Source of the DNA: Entoloma clypeatum
Lineage: Eukaryota; Basidiomycota; Agaricomycetes; Agaricales; Entolomataceae
DNA length: 64,000 nt
Direction of reading: 5' to 3'
NCBI GenBank assembly: GCA_963565915.1
Contig: OY751487.1
Span: 434,001-498,000, forward strand
Both the position numbers and the translations under genes were made by a program. Under the pieces are notes generated by a model. The model was not told the origin of the DNA. It did not search any database and saw only the letters and a program-made list of their open reading frames with translations. Below, piece by piece: positions 23,901 to 34,550 of the stretch. How positions within the stretch are numbered: position 1 is the stretch's first letter; every line of letters begins with the position of its first letter.

Positions 23901-24270
23901 ACCAGAGTACGACGGTCAGGGTGTTGGATGTCAACCGTTACCTGGACGACATACTCTGCCGGGCAGAGTTGGACGCGCTGGCTGAGAAGCACCCATCTCG
24001 ACTTCATCTTCGTTACTCGTTGACGGGTTCACCCATTCCTGACGGTTGGAAGCATTCCGTTGGTCGCATTGATGTCAAGATGCTACAGGATTATTTGCCT
24101 GCTCCGACGGCAGACGGCATGGTTTGCGTATGCGGCCCTCCGCTGATGGAACGACTCGTCAAAGGTATTTCCCACATTCAGGAACTCTTGCCAGCGCCGT
24201 TTCTCATTACGATTCAGATTCGTTGGTTCAGCTTGGCTGGAATGGAGAATCGCAGATCATCATTTTCTGA
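20965..24270 (+). CDS. niaD: Nitrate reductase [NAD(P)H], multi-exon
   Basis: Reduces nitrate to nitrite, passing electrons from NAD(P)H through FAD and heme b to molybdopterin. The first ATG is 20965 (MAQWTFFSG). Domains in order: molybdopterin/sulfite-oxidase fold with FVRNHGAVPRID, TLVCAGNRRKEQN, GGAGVST and SPDHGFP-like EPDHGFPLRLVVPG; Mo-co dimerisation part with MMNN; cytochrome b5 with HPGGPESI and AIHSSDA as heme ligands near 23160-23260; FAD domain with RAYTPLS and GPIGHFVW; NAD(P)H domain with GGSGVTPILQVLRG and VCGPP. The end was placed by an intron 24165-24217 giving a C-terminus GWNGESQIIIF and TGA at 24268-24270. Odd points: a hydrophobic stretch (YSSLLLSALFYLLTPVFW) right after the start, unusual for a soluble enzyme, and one GC-AG intron. 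It is co-oriented with nrt2. Confidence 0.95.
21838..21896 (+). other. GC-AG intron in niaD
   Basis: The exon ends ACAAG and the intron starts GCAAGT, otherwise a perfect donor, and ends ACAG. Removing these 59 bp joins GPYGTS to QLLSWARDPNQG, the expected molybdenum-domain sequence. No GT donor nearby keeps the frame. Confidence 0.8.
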
Positions 24271-25496
24271 AAGTTTCTTTCAAGGTCCTGATCAAGCCTC
24301 GAAATGCACATATCGGTGGTTCATTGAGGCTGGTCAAAAGTCACAAAAACGCACGATTTCATTAATACATGATATTTTTAAACATAAATGACACCTACTT
24401 CGCTCTATGTATGAATGGAGAATGGGACAGCGTTGACAACACGATTTTCCTTCATATTAAAGCAGATGCGAAGGCGAAAAAGAAGGGGGTTGGTTCGTAT
24501 CATGCACCATCACGAAAAACTTGCGAACGGAGACCGTCTTACTAGATGGCACGCTTGAGCCCGCCATCTCTGTTGAAATATGGCAAAATTTCATGCTACA
24601 GAAACGTCAAGAAGGACAAGGGAACATTACCTCGTGGCCTCGAAAACAGGACCAAAGCGGCTGCGACGCTCAAACATCTTGTCCAACTTGGCGATATGCT
24701 TCTCATCTTCCATATCCGCCTGCCGGAGCCTGTTGAGATTTCTTTCAATCCAGCGCGGTACCTGCAATGGTTGAATTTAGTTCTCGCGAGATGTCTTCGT
24801 TCGGCAAGAAACACGGCACTGACGTGGTCGCGAGGTTCCTACGGTTTGATGCTGTACTTACAAATAAGTGTTAATGGCGGTGCAGGGAGGAAGTTGGTAG
24901 CACAGATCCATCATCAGTCTAACGTCATCCGATGGGAACAGGGTAAATGGGGAGAACAGAACTCGCAGGTTCCTGGCGTTGTAATATGTACGTTAGACCG
25001 GAGAAGGGAAGGTGGAGCATGGGAAGAGGAGGAACGCAGGGAAAACGATGACATGTCCTCCGTGGTTGGGCTTCTTGATGTCGTGTGCAAGAAACGAGTT
25101 GGAAACGCGGGCAACGATCAAACATTCACGTCAAAACCTTCACTACGGTCGCCCATCACTGTAGCAGTCCCGCTTAGGAACATAAAAAATCGTCGTTGAT
25201 TCAAATGCGACGATCACTAGGGCTCGTTCTCAAAGCCGAAGCTGACTGCTGTAGACTGTAGTCGACGCAGATTCGTGATGATCAGTGTTAACTATCTTGA
25301 AACTGGAACCTCATCCAGTCGCGCGAATCATGAATTGGACAAGGGAGCATCGATGACTGAGCATGAGGAATAGAACCTGATCAATTGAGGAACACCACAT
25401 GTAAGTAAAGGTACGAGAATCCCGAAAGGAATTGATGCGCACTAATCGACTGACCTCGCGGCAACCGACATTACAAACTAGTAAATATTCCCTAAT
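24271..25496. other. Interval between niaD and the secreted repeat protein
   Basis: Contains one exon-like minus-strand stretch (24627-24761, listed separately). A plus-strand open frame of 217 codons covers the same DNA (from 24546) but is probably its shadow. The remainder shows no feature. Confidence 0.4.
24627..24761 (-). CDS. Possible last exon of an unknown minus-strand gene
   Basis: After a good acceptor (CATTGCAG) at 24770-24762 the frame encodes 44 residues, charged and helical, including MEDEKHIAKLDKMFERRSRF and GPVFEATR, then TAA at 24627-24629. The composition looks like true protein. I could not connect it to an upstream exon: the nearest donor candidate, near 24860, gives another frame. 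Family not recognised. Confidence 0.4.
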   Translation of the reverse strand, partial: VPRWIERNLNRLRQADMEDEKHIAKLDKMFERRSRFGPVFEATR

Positions 25497-26924
25497 CTAA
25501 TCGAGCTCATCGTAAAACTCAAGCTCGCGCCTGATGAACTCCAGGAGCTCCCTGCCCTTGACAGTGGACTTACGGCCCGCCGACACTGGCCCGGGGGTGT
25601 CGGGGGTAGCAGCGACCCCTGAGGGCCCCTTTCCGATCTCGTGGTGGGTGCGGCCCTGTGCGAGTGGTGGTCAACATTTGTGAAATGGAGACCGGGTAGG
25701 AAACTGTACCTCAATCCCTCGAGGCTTCAAGGGGAGGACAGAGGACCCGTGGCCGGGGGAAGGACCCAAAACCGGAGAGTTGGGAGGAGCCACAGTCCCC
25801 GAGGTTCCCTTTGCAGCGCCGTGGTGGGTCCCTGGGCTGCGCGCCTGTACATCAATCCCTCGGGGCTTCAAGGGGAGGACAGAGGACCCGTGGCCGGGGG
25901 AAGGACCCAAAACCGGAGAGTTGGGAGGAGCCACGGTCCCCGACATTCCCTTTGCAGCGCCGTGGTGGGTCCCTGGGCTGCGCGCCTGTGGGAGCGTTGG
26001 GGTCAGCGTCGGTGAAATCGCGACTGGGGAAAACGAATACTGTACCTCAAGCTCTTCGATGTATTCCAAGATCGCACGAGCCTTCAAGCTGCTATCAGAC
26101 GACCTGCGGACTGGCGAGTTGTTCGGTGCGGCTGTGCCTTCCTTGTGAACGGCGGGGTTGCCCCGTTGACGCTCTCCGTCTTTACCGATGTGCAGGGTAG
26201 TAACGTGGCCACCTTCTGGGTTCTTGTATTTCACAGTAGCATGAACAGGACCGCGGTAGGACGAGTGGAAAGTGTCGTGGACGGCAGCGGTGTTGCCGGT
26301 GGCCACAGCGGGGTGCCCAGGTTCGGTCTCCTTGTGCTTCTCGATGGCGAGAATTTCAGCAGTTTGCTTGACCTTCTGTTGACGGGTCCTGCCGGATCCA
26401 GCCGGGGTGATCCATCCCTCACCCTCGCCGTAAGCGGCCTTGGCTGCGTCCGCGCGCGCCTACGGGGACAGTCAAGGATGAGAGTGACTCTACTCAATAC
26501 GAAGGAAACCGTACCTCAAGATCCGCAAGGAACCCAAAGAAAGCACGAGTATTCAAGCTGCTGGTGGACGACTCGCGGGAGGGCGCGGGTGACCCGGACG
26601 GGGAGTTGTTGGGCGGGGCTGTGCCATCCTTGTGAACACCATTGTTGCCCTTTCCAGCACCCAGAATCTCAGCGGTTTCCTTGATTTTTTGCTGACGGCT
26701 CTTGCCTCCAGTGGGGGTGTTCAAGCCGTTACTCTCGCCGTGGGCCTTAGGTGATGCGTCGGCACGCGCCTATGCATAAACTGATAAGCACATTGAAACG
26801 TCGCGACATCACCCCAAAACCATACCTCGATCTCAGCAGCGTCGTTGTACATCGGGGCGCCTAAGACAGAGGTAGCGGAGGCGACAAAGAGAATGGCGGC
26901 GAGGAATTGCGATTTTGTGAACAT
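25497..26924 (-). CDS. Secreted repeat protein, five phase-0 exons (400 aa)
   Basis: Exons: 26924-26826, 26769-26515, 26459-26046, 25985-25710, 25655-25497. All four introns are phase 0 and the sum closes at TAG 25497-25499. Residues 1-22 are a signal peptide (FLAAILFVASATSVLG), so export is expected. Each later exon is a module opening with Ala-Arg (Gly-Arg in the last), and exons 1-4 end at an acidic Ile/Leu-Glu before the donor. Exons 2 and 3 share TRQQK/SRQQK-IK-TAEIL and GTAPPNNSP-like motifs. Exon 4 holds two nearly identical 47-residue repeats with HHGAAKG and PPNSPVLGPSPGHG. Exon 5 ends in a charged tail. The mature protein is low in hydrophobics, rich in Pro, Ser, Gly, His, probably disordered. 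Function unknown. TATAAAAG lies about 120 bp upstream. Confidence 0.82.
25710..25985 (-). repeat. Tandem 141-bp exon repeat with a 6-nt intron relic
   Basis: Units 25985-25845 and 25844-25710 are nearly identical. The first ends with GTACAG (25850-25845), read as Val-Gln. The second ends at the exon border, where an intron also starts GTACAG. The junction is what remains if an intron beginning GTACAG and ending ACAG lost its body. Confidence 0.8.
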
Positions 26925-27041
26925 GGTGAAGACGATGGAACGAAGAAGAGTTTTGAGTTTTGGGGAGTAAGTGTGGACCGACCAGCGGAATACAACCTTT
27001 TTGGCTACCTGAGCTGAGGGTTCAGAGTTTTCTTTGGTGGG

Positions 27042-27049
27042 CTTTTATA
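27042..27049 (-). promoter_or_regulatory. TATA box of the secreted repeat protein
   Basis: TATAAAAG on the minus strand, about 120 bp before the ATG at 26924. Confidence 0.55.
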
Positions 27050-27217
27050 ATTTTCCCTCGGGCTGGGGGAATAACCGAAGTATCCATTTGATGTAGACAC
27101 GTGACAGCCTGTTAACTTCCCAAAATAGGGTTTCTTTGCAACGCCTTCGGGGTGACGGTTGCTCAAACTCAAACGGGATACTAATGTTGGTGTAGAAGAA
27201 TATGTAACAAAATAAAA

Positions 27218-27963
27218 CAAGGGGGTGGCGGAACCGGAATCCCGGACCTGGGGTGGGGGGGGGGGTCCCACCCGGAAAAAAAAAAGTTGCACACCCCGAA
27301 TTATGACATAATCCTACCAAAAACGGCAGTCCCACACAACCACCGAACCCTTTGCCCAGCGTGCAGGTGGAAGGTGACCTGCCCCGATCACCTTTCAATG
27401 GTTGTTCTGTGCTCCACCCTGCCGGCACCTTGTCAGAGACCCACACATGCACATTGGGGACCAGCTCCTTTGCAATGTCGCGCACAATGGCATACCCTCG
27501 GGCAGGGTGAAAACCCTCTCCAGCTCCCATGTCACAGACGACCCCGCCAGCACCTCCTTTCATGAGTCAGGGACCAGCTCCCTGGCGACATTGTGCACGA
27601 CCGGGGGCGGAACAGCCTTGACCCACGGCATCCCCTCGGGCAGGGTGAACACGACACAGGAGGGGGTTGTGTGCGCCCGCCGCCGTCTGCGAGGAGTTGA
27701 GGATGGTGAATGGGCATGATGGGGCTGGGTGCGGGTGGGCTGGGATGGTGTGGAACGAGAGGTGGCCAGGCGATACATTTCTGCTCCCCATCACGCGCTT
27801 ATGGTTTTTTTTTTGTTTTTCATGTAATTTATTCTTGGAAAAACATATATGCATGAGTACAACATACTAAATTAGGAAGGAGGGGGTGGGGCGGGGGGTC
27901 CCTGGGACCCGAAAAAAAAAAGTTTGACCCCTGGTATATTTTTTCTGTTCTGCCACCCCCTTG
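27218..27963. mobile_element. hAT-like MITE, copy B (746 bp)
   Basis: Termini are CAAGGGGGTGGCGGAAC on the left and, inverted, CAAGGGGGTGGCAGAAC on the right. A perfect 8-bp direct repeat AAATAAAA lies at 27210-27217 and 27964-27971. The two internal G-run/A-run motifs seen in copy A recur near 27249 and 27886, and some internal sequence also matches (around ATACTA-ATTAGGAAGGAGG). There is no transposase. Confidence 0.85.
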
Positions 27964-28253
27964 AAATAAAAGAAAAAGAAAAAAGAAAATCAACAATGGG
28001 AAAGAAACTCACTCCCAGTTAGGGTTGCCAAAGTTCGGTTCAATCCAGTTCCTGACCAAAAATTTCTGAACCAGAACCAGAACCAACAGAAGATGAATTA
28101 TCAATAGTGAGGTGATCCTGTGATGGAAGGAGTTGTTGAGAAGTGAGATGGAGGAGAAGAGATAAGTACTATAATAAAACAGGAGCTTAATTGTCCATGT
28201 AGCAATGGCAGTAAGTAATTGCAGATTGATGATTAAATCTTGAAGTGACAGTT

Positions 28254-28343
28254 GTATAGCAAGCTTCCAGGCTAGCCGGGGATATGGTCATGTGACATAG
28301 ATGTGTAGCATTGGACATAGCATACTTGTCATTCCCTTAGCTC
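28254..28343. repeat. 90-bp dispersed repeat, copy 1
   Basis: About 95% identical to 38712-38801, starting GTATAGCAAGCTTCCAGG and ending CATTCCCTTAGCTC. Both copies end at or within 11 bp of an LTR. It may be the edge of a larger element family. Confidence 0.8.
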
Positions 28344-28353
28344 ACTCATTGTA

Positions 28354-28663
28354 TGTTGAAACTTTTCCCATCATGTAGATTAGATTAGATTAGATTACAT
28401 CATGTGACCTTTACATATCTTCATTACATACTTGTTTGGTTGGTACAAACAGTAGTACGGTATATAAGACCAGGAAACTGTCAATATCAACAAGTTGTCT
28501 CTTGACTCTTAACCAGCTCCATCGCTCTCACCAGCCTCAACCGCTCTCACTAGCCTTACCCCCTCCAAACCATGTAAGTGACCATAGCGGTATCGTAGAG
28601 TACTTCCACTGTAGCTATGTTGCTCAGTACACCTGTGGCTAGCGCCCAGGTGGAACTTCAACA
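28354..28663 (+). repeat. copia-2 5' LTR
   Basis: TGTTGAA to TTCAACA, 310 bp. It contains tandem GATTA units, TATATAA near 28460 (promoter) and a GTAAGT donor at 28574-28579. Confidence 0.95.
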
Positions 28664-29014
28664 GGTTATGGGCCCCGGATAGCAGAGGGACTTGGGAAAC
28701 GCTGGCAACAGCGAGTACCTGCCCACTCTACCCTGGTTGGCGAAGAACCGATCGAAAGATCTAGGTTCTGAGTCTTACTTCTTCACATATGAACCTGGGA
28801 ACGTCATTACGACAAGTACCTGTCATGAAACGTCCCTAAGGGGATTGACCTAGTACACTCCATGTGGAAACGTTGATCGCACCTTATATGTTTCTGACAT
28901 ATAAAGGGTTTTCCTGTGACCGCTATTCCTAAAGGGAATATGTCATAAGGAATCATTTAATTGTTTTCTTGAATCATATTCATAACACATCACTGATTGG
29001 GAACCCTTTTTTAG
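28574..29014 (+). other. Possible leader intron of copia-2
   Basis: Donor GTAAGT in the LTR (28574-28579); branch-like CTGAT near 28992-28996; acceptor CCTTTTTTAG ending 29014, only 13 nt before the gag ATG at 29028. Splicing would drop the primer site and most of the leader from a gag-pol mRNA. Inferred from consensus only. Confidence 0.4.
28664..28680 (+). promoter_or_regulatory. Primer-binding site matching the initiator tRNA anticodon arm
   Basis: Directly after the LTR the sequence GGTTATGGGCCCCGG is complementary to the anticodon stem-loop of eukaryotic initiator tRNA-Met (GGGCCCATAACC), not to a tRNA 3' end. This is the half-tRNA priming arrangement known from Drosophila copia. Confidence 0.75.
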
Positions 29015-29027
29015 TTTCATCTAAAAA

Positions 29028-32000
29028 ATGTCTACCTCTCGCTCTGCTCTTGACATCATCACCCCCTTCGACGGCATCGACTACCAGAGCTGGGCCGAGA
29101 AAATGAAGTCTTACCTCCTCCATCAAGGAGTCTGGCGCATCGTCTCAGGCGACATCACTCGTCCCGTGATCGCCGACTTCACCACTACGGTCTCCACTCC
29201 CGGTCCCACCGCCGCTGCTCCCCCTGTACTGGTTACCACTGTTGACCAGCCCGGCTTCCGCAAGGAAGAAAAGGCCTGGATTAGGGACGATGACACAGCC
29301 CTTGGAGCGATCCGTCTGAAAGTCTCTGAGGCAATCAGGCGACACATCAAAGACAGCACCTCGGCACTTGGCGCGTGGAAAACGCTAAAGGATGCCTACT
29401 CCAAGGTATCCCCGGCTGTCATCTTCGGCGACTTCAAGGCCGCCGCCACCTTCAAGCTGTCTGGACGCGACCCCGTGCCTGAAATCGAACGCCTGGGGTC
29501 TCTTTTCGCCCGGCTCGCCGATTCGAACTTTATCGTCCCCGATCTAATGCAGGCAATGATCCTGGCCAATGCAATTCCCGACGCCTGGTCGTCACTCTCC
29601 ACTGCCCTTTTCCAGGTCTACGACGCCGATGACTTCACTTACAAAGCCGTCGCCGAGAGCATCATCTCTGAATTCAGGCGCAAGTATTCGGTCGGGTCTA
29701 CTCGTGCGTCCAATGAGCAGGCCCGGAAAATTTCCGGGACAAAGCGCAAGGGGCAGGACCCCAAATGGGAAAAGCAGCAAAAGCCGAGTACCTCGCAGAA
29801 CGACGCTGACGAGCAGCCTAACTCGACCGACCATAGTACCACTTCTGAAAAGAAGAAGGGAAAAGGACGCTGGCGCAATCAGAAGAAAAGCGCCAACACT
29901 GCGGACAGCGCGTCCGAACATGTGGAGGAAACAGTTGAGTTTGTTGCCCCCGCCATCCACTTCCCCCCTCTTCCGGCACCGTCCTTTACCACCGTCACTG
30001 GCCGCGGGAAAACCACAAGTACCGCACAGCCCGATTCAGGAAGAATGCAGTCGCTCCTGCAACGCATGAACCCGCCCCCTTCCCAGTACACCGGACTTCC
30101 ATCTGGAAAACCGTCTGTGTGGAAAAAGAACGATCATGTCCGCAAACTCGCGCGGAACATTGGTGCTCGTCCCTCAGGGTCAAACCTTCGAATTCTGGAT
30201 ACGATTATCCCAGAAGAAGATGGAAGACCATCCAAGCAGCGTCGAGTCACTCCGCCTTTGGATGACTCCCTCAGGATGATGGACATAGACCATCAAAGCG
30301 AGCGGATGGGGCCGGAACAATTCGAAGATGGGCTGATCGAACTTGACGGTTCGTCACATTCTTCTCTCAAACTTGACCAAATGGGAAACGCTAATAATCA
30401 CGCACAGACGTTTGAATATATATTAGCTAGTACCAATGCAGATAGTATAGATCTCTTTAGTGATGATCTGTACAAAAAATATATCAAACATTTCGCGTCC
30501 TGCACACACTGCAAAGAGAGAGAACGCGCTCAGTGGATCTTAGATTCCGGCGCATCATTACACTTTACCCATGAGTTTAAAGACTTCGCATACTACAGGC
30601 CTCTCAAGGCTAAGCGATTTGTCCAAACAGCTGCAAAGGGAAAGAAACTGGAAATTCTCGGAGTTGGGGCCGTTCCAGTACGGCATACCCTAAATGGGGA
30701 AGTAAAAACCCATCTTCTCCGACCTGTATTCTACATTCCGGACATGGACACATGCCTATTGTCCCTAGGCGTCTTCCTTAATCACGGTTACAAAGTAGAC
30801 GGAATGCGTGGAGAAATCAACATCTCCAAAGGACAGAACAAAATACAGTTCTCGCCTCACATTCTCAGACAAACCATTTATTGGTTAGACACTGAAATAC
30901 GCTATGACCAAATCCACGCGATCTCTAGCGAAATCACTGTCGAAACCTGGCATAAACGCCTTGGCCACCCAAATGACCAGGCGCTCAATAAGATTCCCAC
31001 CAGTACCAAAGGAGTACCCAAAACGTTAGTACGTGAGAAATCACAGGAAAACTGCACGGGGTGTCTAAAAGGGAAAATGCCGAATCAATCTTATCCTAAC
31101 TCGATGACGAGGGCTGTCAAACCCTTTGATTTGATCCATTCAGATTTGAAGCAGATATCCACGGCATCGTACCATAAGTACAAATATTTCCTTACCTTTT
31201 TGGACGATTTTTCATCCCATGTCTGGGTCGTCTTGCTTAGGAAAAAGTCAGGCGCCATCACGGCGCTGAAACAATTCCTTGCGATGATCCAGAATCAATT
31301 TGCCGCTACCCCTAAAAAATGGCGGGTTGATGGAGGTGGAGAATGTGATGAATACAAGGATGTACTTGCCGATCATGGAATTCTGATCGACGTCACACTC
31401 CCATATCAGCATCAGCAGAATGGTAGAGCAGAACGGATAAATCGAACTCTGTGGGAAAAATCTCAGGCATTACGCTTCGACGCATGCTTACCACCTATGT
31501 GGTGGGAATTCTGCCTTGAACATGCAGCATTTCTCTACAACAGAACCCCCATGCAGCGACTTGAATGGAAAACCCCTCACTTCAAGGTGACCAATGAGAT
31601 CCCCAACATGTCCAGCGTCAGAGTATTTGGATGTCAGGCATATGTATATATCCCAAAGGAGAAATGTAGGAACTCCCTGGAATCAAGATCCCGATTGATG
31701 ATTTATCTCGGATCGAAACCAGGGGTCAAAGGATACCGCTTCATGGATCCTGAGACCAACACGATTTTCATGGGCGGGAAAGCTATCTTTGATGAAAGCA
31801 AGTACCCTAGATGCCACATCAACCCGTTGCCAGAAAACCACCCAGAAATGGAAGACCCAGAGCCGGCTGATGAGTTTGAGGATCTCATTCCCGGCAGCAA
31901 TGACGACGATAGTCACAACGAAACACCTCATAACCCAGTTCCCATTGAACAGGATCAACCTGAATCAGACAATGAACTGCCTGCCAGTGAGCCTGATGAC

Positions 32001-33755
32001 GAACCACGAGTACCCACTCCGGAACCCGAGCAAGTACCAGATTGACCAATCAGGGAACGACGAGTTCGGAAGATGCCAGGAAGCATCTATGGGGAAGACA
32101 CTCCAGCGTCTGATCTTGAAAAATTAGATCGAAGACGGAGATTGGGCGGTCAAACGGCATGGATGAATGACCTCCTGATGGAGGCAATATCAGTCCAAGT
32201 TGGCATCGTTGAAATGTCCCATAAAGACATATACCCTCTTCCAAATAAAGAAGACTGGTATGCGGCTGAACATAAAGAGCTAGACATGCTCAAACGCCGC
32301 GGGGTGATCACGGAGCTAGTACCCCTGCCTGCAGGAAGGAAAGCTCTAAGGAACAAATGGGTTTACAACGAAAAGTCCGACGGGCGTCTGAAAGCACGCC
32401 TCGTCGCAAAAGGCTTTTCACAGGTAGAAGGGATCGACTTTGATCAGATCTTCTCACCAGTCGTTAGATATGAAACTGTCCGACTAATACTGGCATTGAC
32501 AGCCCTTGAAGGGTGGTTCATGACACTTTTGGATGTCTCATCAGCCTTCCTCTATGGAACGCTCCGTGAAGTCATTTACATGCGACAACCTGAGGGCTAT
32601 ATAGTAAAAGGGAAAGAACACCTCGTGTACCAACTATTCAAAGCTCTATATGGACTTAAGCAGGCCGCATTAGCCTGGTGGAGGGAACTTGATTCCTCCA
32701 TGAAAAAGCTCGGCTTTGTCCGGCTTCACTCCGATGCGGGAGTGTTCATTCACAAAAGTACCAACGGGGAAATTGTAATCGCCGTCATCTATGTTGACGA
32801 CTCTGCTTTTCTCGGCACAAACCAGGAATATACGCTAGAGAAAAAGAAGGCCTTCATGACCACATGGGAATGTAGGGACCTAGGGCACCTTGTGCCTGAT
32901 GGGGAACCGAAAGAATTTCTCTCTATCCAAATAAGGCAATGCGGGAAACGTATCTTCATCGATCAAGTACCTTACCTTGAGAAAATACTCGAACGAATGG
33001 GGATGAGCGAATCTAACGCCACCCATACCCCACTTCCTACGGGCTACAAACCCATGATGTCCGAAGATGAACCCAATGCAGAACTTCGATCAAAATACCA
33101 ATCCGTCATCGGATCACTTCTATATCTGATGATTGGAACAAGGCCAGACATCTGTTTTGCCGTGATTAAAATGTCGCAGTTTTCCGCAAATCCCACCAAA
33201 CACCATTTAGAAGTGGCTAGGGATATTTGCAGGTATCTGAAGGCGACAAAAAATTACGCAATCATGTATGATGGTGACTCAGGGAAAGGAATCTATGCAT
33301 TCACAGACTCCGACTGGGCGTCAGATGAAAACACGAGGAGGTCTACCACTGGCTTCTTCATATCACTGGCGTCTGGAGCAGTGACATGGGTATCATCAGC
33401 ACAAAAGACCATCGCCCTCTCTTCCACAGAAGCAGAGTATATGGCGTTATCAGACTGCAGTCGCGCAGCAACATGGCTGAGAAGCATGCTTGCCGAACTT
33501 GGAATGCAGATCGGATCAGTACCGATCTACGGAGATAACAACGGCTCCGTCTTTATCGCATCCAACCCTGTAACTGAGAAGCGATCTAAGCACATTGACG
33601 TGCGATTCCATTTCGTCAGAGAAAAAGTCTCCGAAGGGATAATTACGGTCGAATTCATTGAAGGAGTGAACAACCCTGCAGACCTTTTAACTAAGAATCT
33701 GGGAAAAATCCTCTTTTCCAAGTTTATCCCGTACTTCGGATTGATAAAAAACTAG
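29028..33755 (+). pseudogene. copia-2 gag-pol, one internal stop
   Basis: The ATG at 29028 opens 1005 codons to TGA 32043-32045, and the same frame continues to TAG 33753-33755. Gag N-terminus has FDGIDYQSWAEKMKSYL of the copia gag family; no CCHC knuckle is visible. Then protease DSGAS (near 30545), HHCC region, integrase core with VDGGGE and NGRAER, a Pro/Asp/Glu-rich linker holding the stop, RT with intact YVDD (near 32795) and RNase H with STEAEYMAL. Copia-1 has CGA (Arg) where this copy has TGA, so one transition silenced the downstream enzymes. An RT-RNase H product could only arise by readthrough. Confidence 0.95.
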
Positions 33756-33830
33756 GCAAAACAGAGTACCTATATATATATGTGGGAAAAAGTAAGATGT
33801 ATTTAGAAGTATGTACTAAATATGGGGGGG

Positions 33831-34140
33831 TGTTGAAACTTTTCCCATCACATAGATTAGATTAGATTAGATTACATCATGTGACCTTTACATATCTTCA
33901 TTACATACTTGTTTGGTTGGTACAAACAGTAGTACGGTATATAAGACCAGGAAACTGTCAATATCAACAAGTTGTCTCTTGACTCTTAACCAGCTCCATC
34001 GCTCTCACCAGCCTCAACCGCTCTCACTAGCCTTACCCCCTCCAAACCATGTAAGTGACCATAGCGGTATCGTAGAGTACTTCCACTGTAGCTATGTTGC
34101 TCAGTACACCTGTGGCTAGCGCCCAGGTGGAACTTCAACA
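33831..34140 (+). repeat. copia-2 3' LTR
   Basis: 310 bp, TGTTGAA to TTCAACA, followed by the TTGTA duplication. It differs from the 5' LTR near position 20 (CATCACATAG versus CATCATGTAG). Confidence 0.95.
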
Positions 34141-34550
34141 TTGTAGGTCACGACACATGCACAGTACACGATCCCAGGAGGCACATCACACAGACGGACC
34201 CTGCTACACATCTGGAGCCCACCGCTTGGTCTTTTTTGTGGAGGATAGAATATATATACAATATATTTTTTTCTCTGTTTTTTGGTTTCATTTTTGACAC
34301 AGCTGTGCTGTGTTCGACCATGTTTTTCAGCCACAAAACCACATACCCAGCCCCCAGTATCACACATCTGAAAGAGCCGACTGATTCCAAAGCCGAAACG
34401 AGCTTTTGCTGCACTACACTACTGTTACAGACACTAACAACAATGCCGATTTGCTGGTGCTGCACCCATGTATTCCGCCCCGCATACAACAAGATTTAGG
34501 ACTACAGATACACACCACCACGTTCCACTACAACCCATCCTTCATACACC

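Larger units (their letters stand above)
28354..34140 (+). mobile_element. Ty1/copia retrotransposon copia-2, full length with TSD
   Basis: A 5787-bp element with two 310-bp LTRs flanked by the 5-bp target duplication TTGTA (28349-28353 and 34141-34145). The LTRs differ at only about two positions near their 5' ends, which implies a recent insertion. In order: 5' LTR, primer site, leader, gag-pol, polypurine tract ATGGGGGGG (about 33822-33830), 3' LTR. A single in-frame TGA interrupts gag-pol. Confidence 0.97.

Noticed and set aside
24546..25199. 217-aa plus-strand protein
   Set aside because: It overlaps the better minus-strand exon, has no domain and shows composition expected of an antisense shadow.
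25641..26684. Plus-strand frames of 120-180 codons
   Set aside because: They are antisense to the spliced secreted repeat protein, whose exon model closes exactly in frame.
32043..32045. Programmed stop-codon readthrough in copia-2
   Set aside because: Copia-1 has a sense CGA at the same place and its own stop elsewhere, so these are independent mutations.
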